From contig JBITNC010000001.1 in NCBI GenBank assembly GCA_050084985.1, forward strand, positions 187,054,001 to 187,118,000: a DNA stretch of 64,000 nucleotides, read 5' to 3'. This document shows positions 46,331 to 57,831 of the stretch, in pieces. The notes under the pieces are model-generated. The model saw only the letters and a program-made list of their open reading frames with translations. It did not search any database and was not told the DNA's origin. The number at the start of each line of letters is the position of its first letter. Positions within the stretch are counted from its first letter, which is position 1. Both the position numbers and the translations under genes were made by a program. This DNA is from Nageia nagi (lineage: Eukaryota > Pinophyta).

Positions 46331-49300
46331 CTCCCAAGCTACAAAACTAGAGACTCAAGATGTTTGAAATATTCATGGGTGAAGGTTCCTAAATTAGATG
46401 CAAGATTCTTAGCATTCACATTACTATTATAATTGGTACGTATGGTAGTGTTTGTGTTGATGTGAGAATCTAGACTAATTTGAGTGGCAATATGGACTAC
46501 CAGAGTGTTTTATAATAAAAGCTTAAAACTTAGGCATTTCATTAGTTTGGTCAAGAATTCTATAGTTATGCTCACCATTTCTTGATAATCACAAAATTTA
46601 GATTAAATACAACCAATAACCTTAGGGTTCTTGATGTAAAATATGGGTAGGTTCAAGAGCACTAACATTCTAACCCTAATTTAGAGAAAAAATGCTATAA
46701 AAAGATGGGCACTGATATGTTGATATGTATTTTGGTACACTTAGAATTACCTCTAAATGAACTAAAATCATATATACATTTAAATTGTATTATAAACTTG
46801 TAATGCTTCACCTTTTTCCATCTTCATAAAACCCTAAAAATTTAGACCTATTTGTTAATTTAATTTAAACACTTGAATGGTTTAAGAGTGGACAAGATGA
46901 TCCATGTGAGCATATTAATGTTTCTAGCTAGTTAATACCCACATGCAAAGATTGGTCAAATACGAATAAACCAACCTTGATAAAAAAAATTTAGTTGTTC
47001 ACTTCTCAATGATCATAATGTTGGAAGATACTATGTAAGTGACCCCACCATTTTTATTCACAAACTATGCAATGAATATTTTGGTCATGACATTGTGGTT
47101 CTCTACTTGGTGCCCATATCACCCAATAGAACACTCATCCATAAGGTTATACATCTTCACTCAATGTATTACCCTTTGATTCATAGGTGTAGATAGAGTT
47201 TCCTATGCAATCTTCCATACAAAGTGGATAATCATCATCACCTATGGAATAGTCTCCATATTCCTATTTGCTTAACCAAAGAAGCATGAATACTAGTTAC
47301 CTTCACTCAATAACTATAGTTTTATCGATTTCTACCCTCATCTAATAACTTATCGAGCATATGAGATACTATCCTACCTATATCTATTGGTTAGGCTCAC
47401 CATGTTTTATGGCATCCCCATGGCCATATCTCAGGGAGGAATGGATATTAGAATAATATCCTTGAGTGGTTTATTTAGTCTAATAAATTTTAAAAGCACT
47501 ATTATAAAGTAAAATCATCCCCACACTAATGTCCCTAGAAAGAATTAATCTCATACCAATTATTACTTTTATATATATTATTTTGAGCTAGAATCATACA
47601 AGCAATGGGATATTCTTACAATTTAATTATTGCAAACAAATCACTTCTCACATTATTAATCATGCTTGCTAAGCAAAAGCAATAATTATATCAAATGTGA
47701 ATAGGAAATTTCAAGCAAGCTTATTCATAAAGCCATAAAAGAATATTCAATAGTACTTTACTTCAATTATCCCATATGCATGATGGAACAAAAAGAATAA
47801 TACTTAAGAAGTATATCACTTATCAAAGAATAATAACAAACCCTAAAATGCTTCTAAAGGTTGCTACTTCTAGCAAGGGAGTGCAACATAAAGTTTATCA
47901 TATTCAGGAAATATATTTCAATTATTATCTATCAAACTTACAATAATAAGGGTTTGTATAATTCTCCTTTATATATCATTTATCAAACAATAGGCTTCAT
48001 TTATTACATTGATTTTCTAGGTCATTTAATGTGTTTACCAAATCATTTGATCAACCCTTATTATTAATTTGAGGTCACATTTCCCTTTTATTTCCTTCTA
48101 GGATTTTAACTGATTAGTTAGGTTTCTTTTAAATTCATACATAAGGATCACCTAAAATTTAACATTTTATTTATGCTTGAGATAAGTGCCATCTATCTCA
48201 AAATATTATGTCAATATTGTATTTGAATCATACCAAGGTAATGTACATAGACTATTATCTTTAAACATTCATATAAACTTGACATATCTTGGAAACCTAT
48301 TCCCTTTCTACATATTCAAGCATATTACCTCAAATTTTGTTTCATAATAAACCTACAAACATGTGACCACTATGATTTACTTTAACTATCAAGGGTCTCT
48401 TTCAAAACATTCATATTCTACAATATGGTTCTTTAATTCACTATTAGCCTTGACTTAACCCTAATAAATAAGTTAGAGAATTTGTTGAAAAATAATTTCT
48501 CACATTATAATTCTTTAAAATGTAAATCTCCTTAACTTTCAATATATAATTTATTTCCAAAAGAGATCTTATAATTTCATTAGATCCATATATAAGTCTG
48601 AACATTTGATGAGACAAAAACATACTTGGATTTTTTATTTATCATAGATATCTTATAAATATATCAAGGACACAAGGATTTTCTACCTTATAACTATAAA
48701 TTGTTTACAATTAGGTATAAATCTAAGGGGTTGTGGCATTATCCTATGTTCCAACATATATCATAATGATGGCAATACAACTAGAATTGTTGTAACTATA
48801 ATTGATGGATAGGTTATGAAATACATCAAGTGTTCCACAAGGTTACATGTGATTCTATATAAACTCCCAAATAATTAATATGTGGAGATTACAATTGTAA
48901 AGTTCATGTATAATTATATATTAAGAGGTGTTCAAGTCATCCATATCCATGTGGTGCATCTTCCTGTCTCCTCCATCTTGTATAATCATTCCAAGGAGCC
49001 AAGATTTGTTAGATGTAAGTACTAAGAAAGGTTTTAGATTTAATTGAGAATCAATATAGCTCTTGCCATGATAAAATACATCCTACCCTATGTGCATCAC
49101 ATCTCATTCATCCAATCTTTCACATTCAATCAAGTTCATTCAAGAATATGATAATCAAATAAGCAATACTCTATTCTTTGATCTAAGGAGATTTTATGCT
49201 CTCACTAGAACTATCTCCCTTCCTTAATCATAGAGTGATCCATCTTAAATCTCATCCCAAAATAAATCATAAAATAATCTTTATGCAATATAAAATAAAT

Positions 49301-50042
49301 ATTCCATTTTGAACTCGATAGGATTTTAAGTCTTATAAAGACTACTTATCTTCCTTGATTGTAAAAATCACATCAACTAAGCCTCAACCTTAATTTCAAC
49401 ATTTTGCCTTCATGGTAATGATTACAAATATTTTACTTATTTTTGAAAATAAAGTTCATATCTAAAATAAATTACATCTAGTTTATTACAATAGTTTAAC
49501 TACCTCATCCAACTTTAGATGTTTATCAACAAATAGTCATTTTATTCATCAATCATAGGAATCATTTTTATCACATAAAACATTATCAAATATTATTTTC
49601 ATTGATTATTGGTGTGATAAATTTTAAAATAAATTCTTATTCTATTTATGATGTAACCCATCAACCTTAACCATGGAGATTTATATATATAAACATATTA
49701 GTTTATATATTATCATGCTTTCTCAGGGAAGATTAACAAATCTGTAAATTGTAGTGGTGGCTTCCATAAAACAACATAGGTAGATTTAACTTGTCAGCAT
49801 TGTATTGAGTCCAAGTTTATGAATCCCATACACAAATCAATAAAATAGTGAGGGATTAGTTCAATTGAGACATATCATTATCATGTTATTTATTTATATA
49901 TAGAGAGAGGATTCTTCCTTTGGATCATTTCCAAATGAGGATAAATAATTCGCCAACCTTGAAAATGAATTTAAAGTTTACAAGAATCTTCCTCATAGTA
50001 TATCACTTATTTTGGGGGCCCAAAAGAAGTTTTTCTCTCAAT
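46331..50042. other. AT-rich sequence, no gene recognised
   Basis: I see only short chance ORFs (for example 47861-48067) and no RT, gag or LTR-like ends. Part may be the leader and 5' LTR of E. The last five bases, GCTAT (50043-50047), are the 5' TSD of element C. Confidence 0.4.
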
Positions 50043-50047
50043 GCTAT

Positions 50048-50519
50048 TGTTAGAATTTGTAATGAAATATTGTGAATATCTAAACTCCTTGTAAGTTCAA
50101 TTAATCACTTAAAGGATATGTAGATACCTTAAGGGATTAATTGAATTCTTTATTATGTGTGGACTTTGACCTAACCATGGGGTTAGTTGGTAGGTTAAAG
50201 TTAGGTCACACATTTATTGTAACCCTAACCTTACCCTTGGGTCAAAGGGAGGTTAGGGAGGTGCTCTCAAGCTATAAATAGAGGGCCTCTCCTCTTGTAA
50301 CACATCTAAGTTTTGGAGTAAGATTACTCTACTAGTTTGTGTAGGAGAGAGCAAGAGAATTGTTGTAAGAGGGGCATACTTGAGAATTGCGATACTAGTT
50401 GTGGATGTACTCCTAAGGAGGGAGGAACCACATTACACTTGTGTTATCTTGTGTGAATGTTGTGTGATTGAGCTTCCTAGTCTTGGACCTTGAGGATTAG
50501 AGTAGTGCTAATTCTCTCA
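50048..50519 (+). repeat. 5' LTR of element C
   Basis: 472 bp, TGTTAGAATTTGTAATG to TAATTCTCTCA. TATAAATA at 50273-50280 is followed by GAGGGCCTCTCC, whose GAGGGCCTC is nearly self-complementary. The word AACCCTAACC near 50220 resembles a plant telomere unit but is only part of the LTR. Confidence 0.97.
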
Positions 50520-50521
50520 AT

Positions 50522-50534
50522 TGGTATCTAGAGC
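50522..50534 (+). other. Primer binding site of C, one-base insertion
   Basis: TGGTATCTAGAGC lies two bases after the LTR. Compared with the standard TGGTATCAGAGC in A and D it has one extra T, which would bulge in pairing with initiator tRNA-Met. Reverse transcription regenerates the PBS from the tRNA, so the change probably arose after insertion. Confidence 0.85.
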
Positions 50535-51370
50535 TTGGTGAGGAAGCTCTTCTTCTACATCTTGGAGGTTCTTCATCCTTCTTCATTCTTTTTGGTGTGG
50601 AAGCTACATCTTGGTGATCCTTCTTCATTCCTCATCTTACACTCCATTGGTGAGGTAAATTTTAAGAGAAGGTATAAATTTCCTCCTCATTTGGTTATCT
50701 TAATGGATTATTGCATTAGATACTAACATATTTTGTGAGATATTGGAGCTTTTTTTTGCAAAATATGATCAAAATTGGTAATGCAAGCAATTTTTTTTGC
50801 TAACCTCTTATGTTAGTAGCATTTTTTTTACAAAATGCTTAATACATGATATACCTTTTTTTTAAGAGGATACTATGCAATGCAAGTATTTTTACTAACA
50901 TTTTGTTTGTTAGTAGTATTGATCAATAACTCTATTACAAGCATTGCCAAGGTGTAATATTTACATAATACTTTATTTCTTCTCTAAATTGTTTTATTTT
51001 TGCAAAAAATTTTTTAATGCAAATAGAGGGAAATAATTTTTAGAGGTAATTTTTTAAAATTTTAAAGTAAACATAAATGAAAGTTCATTTATTTTTGCAA
51101 AAAAAAAAGGAGGGCTAAAAATAGAAATATAATGCTTTTAACCTCTAGTGTGCATTTTTTAAGAGGCAGCTCTCAATATTTTTTTATTCAAAATTTAGAT
51201 TTTTTGAGAGCAATATTTTTATATAATATATTTTTCAAAAAATATACATTTAAGGGGTCATGGATTAAATAAAATCATATTATAAAAATATATTCTAGGG
51301 GATTCAAGTAAGTTAAAGTGGGCACATGCTTCGTCGTAACACTGCAGTCTCCTTCTCTCACCCCTAGTGG

Positions 51371-51440
51371 CTCCTCCTGCCCGTCGCTACCTCCTCCTGC
51401 CTGCCTCTACCTCCTCCTGCCTGCCTCTACCTCCTCCCGC
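51371..51440 (+). repeat. 20-bp pyrimidine-rich tandem repeat
   Basis: CTCCTCCTGC with ten following bases repeats exactly every 20 bases at 51371, 51391, 51411 and 51431. It lies just before the PPR fragments. Similar C-rich words occur at the same leader position in D (62880-63000). Confidence 0.9.
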
Positions 51441-51467
51441 ATGTGAAGGGTCTGTAAATAATTTAAC

Positions 51468-51633
51468 AAAATGCCTCGTCAAGATGTAGTCTCATAGGAT
51501 AAGCATAAAATTAGATACGGTCTGTAGGCTCTGCACCAACTTCACGTGCTGGCCTCACCTCCACGTATCCCTCCTCCCCGTAGCGTGATCATGGACTGCA
51601 ATAGTCAACGGACATGCACAAAATGGATATGTT
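51468..51633 (+). pseudogene. PPR gene fragments in the leader of C
   Basis: Two short readings match the plant pentatricopeptide (PPR) motif. KMPRQDVVS at 51468-51494 corresponds to the common K-MP-RDVVSW segment, and SWTAIVNGHAQNGYV at 51589-51633 corresponds to SW-AMI-GYAQNG. They are in different frames and separated by about 90 bases of unrelated C-rich sequence. PPR proteins bind organellar RNA, but nothing here could make one. These are remnants of host coding sequence carried inside the retrotransposon. Element D has longer remnants at the same place. Confidence 0.7.
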
Positions 51634-51875
51634 GTAATCTGCTCAGGTTCTGCACCAAAAGAGCTATTGATTATGTAGAGAAGGTGGCAAACAGTACTAA
51701 ACATGGATTTTTGGCAGTTGCTCATGATATTTTTAAGGTTTTTGGCATGTTTAACAGACGGTAACTTGCTCATGGTCATAAAGTGCTTTATATTATCACC
51801 ACTATTCATAAACTTGTACACAAGGAAAAATCTTTGTCGGTAGTTGTGACTTTAGTAATTAATTTTTTTCCTTAG

Positions 51876-52045
51876 GCAGAAACCATAAACTCACTACCAA
51901 GGAAAATCTGTTACAAGATGGGACTCCATACTACATCGCGGGGGCTGCTCAACCTGATTATACTATTACAGCTGATGATGTTGATGCACTCATTGCCATC
52001 GAATGTGTCCCTGTGGATAATAGAAATTGGAAGGAGATGAAATGA
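51876..52045 (+). pseudogene. Exon-like host gene fragment in the leader of C
   Basis: A frame read from 51878 to the TGA at 52043-52045 (55 codons) is open and well composed, including QDGTPYYIAGAAQPDY and TITADDVDALIAIECVPVD. It begins right after a pyrimidine tract and AG (AATTTTTTTCCTTAG, ending 51875) that looks like a 3' splice site. The motif T-ADDVD-LIA-EC-P-D is one I associate with conserved plant proteins, but I cannot name the gene with confidence. Sequence just after the stop (GAGGGTCATTTGGC...) could be a frame-shifted continuation. It seems to be a captured exon with a piece of its intron. Confidence 0.5.
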
Positions 52046-52840
52046 TGAGGGTCATTTGGCATATGATCAAAGATAAGCGCAAACACTGGTCTCCCTGCTC
52101 GTGGAGTTCTGCACTCTCCTCCCTCTTTTCTTAAGCTCCTCCTCTCTGGCTAGCCTCCTGCGCAAACCTCCTCTTCCTCCTTCCCCAACACCTCCATAGG
52201 TTTTCCTCTAAATGCCTTCATGCAGGTCATCCTCCTTCCCACGGTCAAGGTTGATGGCTGCCTACTCCTTGCAAGTCTTCTTAGTCACTTCAATGCACTT
52301 AAATGCATTAAGTTAGTTTAGTTAACTACTTGCATTTTTGTTCTTCCAAAAGCAACGTATGCTTTTCTTGGTGGAAGAAAAAGGGGGGGACATATTTTTA
52401 CAACTAAAAAGCATTTAATTATTTTTTGACTTAGGAGTATTTTTTATTTTTTAGTGCTTGAGGTAGGAGAAGCATTAAAATGCATGAAGTAGGGGTATGG
52501 GTCTCCTTCCTTTTCCATTTAATTCTTGGAGACTTGGTAAGTGGTGAATATTTTTTAAGTTAAACTTAGCTTATTTAAAAAAAAAAAAATAAAATGCTTA
52601 GAATATTTTTTATTGCATGTTTAATTTACTAAGGTGCACAAGCAATTTTTTAATGCTAACCTCTTAGCATTTTTCTCTAAGCATAGTAATTTAGTCTAAG
52701 TATGCTATTTTTTTAAGTAAATAAGGGAATTTTTTTTACTTAAAATGCATACTTATAAGACAAGTTTTAGCATACAAGTTTGTTTTAGGGATAAAACTTT
52801 AAGTGAAAAGGGGGGAATTGGTATAATTTTTACTTAAATT

Positions 52841-53055
52841 TTATCTAGATCTTGCATGCTAGACTTGTGATGCATGTCTCTTTATCTTGTAAACCTTATC
52901 TAGATCTTGCATGCTAGACTTGTGATGCATTTCTCTTTATCTTGTAAACCTTATCTAGATCTTGCATGCTAGACTTGTGATGCATGTCTCCTTATCTTGT
53001 AAACTTTATCTAGATATTGCATGCTAGACTTATGATGCATGTATCTTTATCTTGT
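52841..53055 (+). repeat. 55-bp tandem repeat in the C leader
   Basis: TTATCTAGATCTTGCATGCT starts at 52841, 52896, 52951 and 53006, exactly 55 apart, giving 3.9 units with few differences. Each unit contains GCATGC and GATGCATG palindromes. A and D have related single words (TGCATGC) at this place, so the array is an expansion specific to C. Confidence 0.95.
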
Positions 53056-53934
53056 TTGAAGAATAAAACATGCTTAGGAATTAAATTTTTAAGTTAAATA
53101 ATGCATGATGCATGATTACTTAATTTTTTTTTAAGTCATGGAATAATGCATGTTATGAATTAAATGCTAAGTAGGACTTAGTTCTTTTTTTAATTCATTA
53201 AGTGCTTGAATAAATTGAGCAAAATATACAAAATGTAAAAAGTCCTTTAGGGGTTAGTACAAAATCCATTGGATTTTTTAAGGTTTTTCAAGCTCATGTG
53301 GATGATGCAACTTTACTTTACTTTATATTTTTACATAATTTGCTTTATACTTGCAAAACGCAAATATTGAAAGTAACCCCTAAAATGAACACATCCGCAC
53401 GTATTCTTCCACAACATGACTTGTTTGGTGAGCCACAAGGTGAGGATAGGGCAGACTAGAGCCCTTTTAGTCCGAATACCCGAGTGGTGGTAAGTTCGTC
53501 TTAATTGCCCCTAATACCTCTGTTGGATTGGACATAACTCTATTAGGTGGACAGGCATGTGTGTAGTGATACCACATGTCCGCACGTCCATTCAGGGATT
53601 ATCTTGATAACCTAGGAGGAAAACTAAAAACCTTAATCAAGATAATTAAAATGGCCTGTCCAAGATACGTCGAATCCTTGGAAAATAGTTGGTACTTCTC
53701 CTTATGAGAGTATAGTATTGACCAAGGTGAATTGGTTGAGGACTGGTAGTACTTGGGCTCCACCTTGCGGGCATCTAGGTGAAGGCCTAATTCTATACAA
53801 GAAAATAACCCCAACTTTATTCCTCTACAGATCGTGGTTTGCACATATGGGACATGTTTACTTATGTTTGATTTGTATAGATGGGAACTTGTAAAAATTT
53901 GCATTCTTATTGCATATTTATTTTTGTACAGACA

Positions 53935-56900
53935 ATGGTTGAAACCTTCATACCCAAGCACATACTCGACGGTTCTAACTTCGGTATATGGGAACCTCAT
54001 ATGAGAGCTGAGTTACAGGCAAGGAAGCTATGGTAGATAGTAAATGAAGATCTAGTTGCTCCTATAGATGAGAAGGCCCTTGAAATTTACAACTCAAAGA
54101 ATGAGTTAGCAACCTCAATGATCTATCGTGCAGTTTCAGATGACATCCTTCTCATGATCTCTTCCTCGACATCAACCAAAGAAGCTTGGGATAGACTAAA
54201 GAAAATTTACCTTGGGTCCAAATTTTCAAGAAGGTTCACCATTCTACAAAAGTTATTACAATATTTTCAAGGTGAAGATGAAAGTGCCTCAATCTACTTG
54301 AACAAAATCATTGACCTTAGGACACAACTGGTTGGCTGTGGGTGCAATTGGATCAATGATGAGTTCATGGTCTTCATCATTCTTCAAAGCCTCTCTACAA
54401 AGTTCAGTAACTTTGTCATAGTTATGGAGACTAGGCTCGATGATGAAGAAGATGTTATCTCTCTTGACAACCTTTCTAGACTCCTTCTGAAGCATGAGGA
54501 AACTTTGAACAAGAAAATGTTGAACATTTCTCCAAAGGATAATAGCATTGCTCTAGGAGCAACCAAAACTCCTTTCAAGAATACGTTCAAACATCATAAA
54601 TTCAAAGATAACAAATCCTCATCTACCATCAGGAAGCATGACAACTTCAAGCAAAGGAATGATAAAGCTAGATCAAGCAAACCAACACCGCAAGAAAAGT
54701 TTGATGGAAATTGTAACTTTTGTGGCATCTTTGGGCATAAAGAGTATGATTATCGCAAAAAGAAATTTGCTCAAAAAGGCAAGGGAAATGCAAATGTGAG
54801 AAATTTCAATAATAAAAAGAAGAACAAGCATGCTGCTACTGTTGCCTACTACTCAATGACTCAAACTATTTCAAATGATTGGATTGTTGATTCAGGATGC
54901 ACTAATCACATGTGTTATGAAAAGGATAAGTTTGAAAATTTTCATAAGTACAACAAGGATACAGTTGTGATAGGTGATAATACAGTCCTTGATGTTCAAG
55001 GAATAGGGAATGTGAAGATTCATGGAAAGGCACTTGATAATGTCTTTTATGTGCCTAAGCTAAGGATGAATCTTATCTCTGTAATTCAGATTACAAGGAA
55101 AGGATGCTCATTTGAGTTTACCTCACACTCCTGGTGTGTTAAGAAAGGACTTGCCACTTTGATGAAAGGATCAGTAAAGGATGACCTTTATATTGTGGAT
55201 CAAGTACCTTCAAAAATTTGTCTTGCTACAAATGTGTGTTCAAAAGGTAATCTTTGGCATCAACAATTAGGGCACCTTAACCACAAGAGTATTCAAGATA
55301 TGAAAAATCAAGAACTTGTGGAAGGTTTACCTAATATTTCACCCACAATTGGTCTTTGTGAAAGGTGCATTCTAGGAAAGATGAATAGGCAAAAGTTTGA
55401 AAAGGATAAGGCAACTCGGGCTACTAGTCCTCTTCAGCTTGTGCATTCAGATTTGATGGGTCCATTTCAGACTAAGTCTCTAGGGGGAGCTTCTTATGTT
55501 CTGACCTTCATTGATGACTTCAATAGGATGACATTTGGTTATCTACTAGAGCACAAGGATTAAACTTTTGACTGATTTAAAGACTTCAAGGCACTTGTTG
55601 AAAATCAAATTGATTTTAAGATCAAAATGCTAAGATCTGATAATGGGGGTGAGTATAATAGCAATGAGTTTAATGACTATTGTGTTAAACATGGGATCAA
55701 GCGGCAATTCACAATCCCATACACCCCTCAGCAAAATGGAGTTGCTAAAAGAAAGAATCGCACCATTATGGAAATGGCAAGAGGCATGTTGGGTAACCTT
55801 CCTAGTTTCTTATGGGGAGAAGCTGTTCACACTACTATTCACACCCTAAATAGGTGTCCTACTAAAGAAGTTGAAGGAAAAACTCTGTATGAAGCATGGA
55901 CAGGAAAGAAACCTAACATCTCACACTTCAGGGTCTTTGGTTGTGATGCATTTGCCTTCATTACCTTAGAGAAAAGAAAGAAGCTAGATAAAAGATCAGA
56001 AAAATGCATCTTTGTGGGGTATGATAATTAGCATAGAGGTTACAGGCTCTACTCCTCATCCCATAAAATAGTTTTTATTTCTAGGGATGTCAAGTTCAAT
56101 GAACTTCCTGAGGATACGACTTCTCATGCTGAGGTGTCTGATTCAGATGATTCTACACCTGCACCTAACTAGTTGGATGATCATGTAGGGAAGTCACCAT
56201 AAGAGCAAAATTCTCCAGCTCAGAGAATTACAAGGAGTATGACCTTGAATAAATCCTTATTTGCCAAAATTGATAATATGAATGAGCCATCAACATTCAA
56301 AGAAGCTTCCAAGCAAGAGTGTTGGATGGAAGCTATGAAAGTTGAATATGAAGCACTCATGAAAAATGAAACTTGAGATTTGGTTCCTTATCCCAATGAA
56401 AAAAATGTGATTGGAAATAAATGGATATACAAGGTCAAGTACAATTCTGATGGAGAAGTTGAAAAATACAAAGCAAGGTTAGTGGCTAAAGGATTCGCTC
56501 AGAAATATGGTATTGATTATGAGGAAACCTTTGCTCCTGTGGCCAAGATGCCTACTATCAGGATAATCCTTGCTCTCTCTGCAGCTCAAGGATGGAAAGT
56601 TTTTCAACTTGATGTTAAGAGTGCATTTCTCAATGGTGACTTGGATGTAGAAATCTACATGAATCAACTAGAAGGATTTATTCCAGAAGGAAAAGAGTCT
56701 CTTGTGTGCAAGCTAAAGAAGTCTTTGTATGGACTTAAACAAGCACCTAGAGCATGGTACAAGAAAATTTCAAGATTCTTTGTAGATATTGGTTTTTCCA
56801 AGTGCTTCTCTGACTCAGATCTCTATGTACTCAATCAAGGAAAAGACATGGTCTTAATTCTCCTTTATGTGGATGATCTTCTCATAACAGGCAACAATAT

Positions 56901-57831
56901 TGAAATCATCCAAGAGTGCATATCCAAACTAAAGGCAACATTTGAAATGACTGATCTAGGTCTATTGCATTACTATCTTGGAATGCAAGTATAACAACAC
57001 AAAGATTGTACTTATCTTAGTCAATCTAAGTATATATCAGACATCTTGCAAAAGTTTGGAATGGAGGAGTGTAGATATGTTGCAATACCTATTTCTCCTG
57101 GAATTGTTGTATCATTGAGCTTAGATTCCCAGTTGGCTGATGCTACAGCATATAGGTAATTGATTGGTAGTCTTCTATATCTGACTATCTCTCATCCTGA
57201 TATTGCCTTTGTAGTGAATCTGATGGCACGATTCATGCAAAAACCATACATTGAACACCTCAATGCTGTGAAGCAAATCTTGAGGTATGTGGTAGGGATA
57301 AAGGATCTTGCTCTTATGTATTCCAAAGTGCCCTCAATTATTCTCTCAGGGTTCTCAAATTCTGATTATGGGGGAGATAGAGATGATAGAAAATCAACCT
57401 CTGCATATGTGTTTAGCATTGGTTCAGGTGCTATCTCTTGGGCATCCAAGAAGCAACCTACTATGACTCTTTCTACCATCGAAGTTGAATATCAAGCCAT
57501 GTCTATTGCTACCCAAGAAGCTATTTGGCTAAGGCATCTTCTGAATGAAATTAGGTATAAGGAAAATGGCCCATCTCTTATTTCTTTAGATAATCAATCG
57601 GCTATCTCTTTGGCTAAGAATCTTATGTTCCATCAGAGAACCAAACATGTGGAAATCCAAGCCCATTTTATCAGGGAGAAGGTTCTAGATGACATCATAC
57701 ACTTGGAGTATTATCCATCTACTAAAAACTTCATTGATCTATTCACCAAGCCCCTTCCTGAAGCTCAGTTCAGCAAGCTTAGGGATTCTCTCGAGTTGGT
57801 GAAGTTGCCCTCAAGGGGGATTGAAGTTTGA
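53935..57831 (+). pseudogene. Copia gag-pol polyprotein of C, one frame with nine stops
   Basis: From ATG 53935 (MVETFIPKHILDGSNFG) to TGA 57829-57831 there is one frame of 1,298 codons with no frameshift. Domain order: gag; zinc knuckle from codon 260 with the last Cys replaced by Tyr; protease with DSG at 319-321; integrase zinc finger from His 442 and core Asp 506, Asp 569 and Lys 605 where Glu is expected (D-35-residues-K); RT with YVDD at 978-981; RNase H with Asp 1144. This order is that of Ty1/copia. Nine in-frame stops occur at 54034, 55561, 55573, 56029, 56170, 56200, 56374, 56992 and 57157. The longest open piece (54118-55563) covers most of gag, protease and half of integrase. As it stands the element cannot make a full polyprotein unless stops are read through. 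Confidence 0.95.

Larger units (their letters stand above)
50535..53934 (+). other. 3.4-kb leader of C
   Basis: The order is AT-rich segment, C-rich 20-bp repeats (51371-51440), PPR-gene fragments (51468-51633), an exon-like fragment (51876-52045), a second C+T-rich zone (about 52090-52260), and the conserved pre-gag zone with the 55-bp repeats. The conserved hairpin GGGTT/AATCC (53251-53255 with 53263-53267, one G-U pair) and the TCAGGGATTATC block (53590) are in the pre-gag zone. Some GC-rich words such as CCGTCGC and ACTACATCGCGGGGG keep CpG, unlike the rest of the leader. Confidence 0.75.

Noticed and set aside
50215-50235. AACCCTAACC as an interstitial telomere repeat
   Set aside because: It is a single occurrence within the C-type LTR and recurs only because the LTR recurs (59048, 61060).
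51555-51821. Minus-strand 88-codon ORF in the C leader
   Set aside because: It runs antisense to the PPR-derived sequence and has no recognisable motif.
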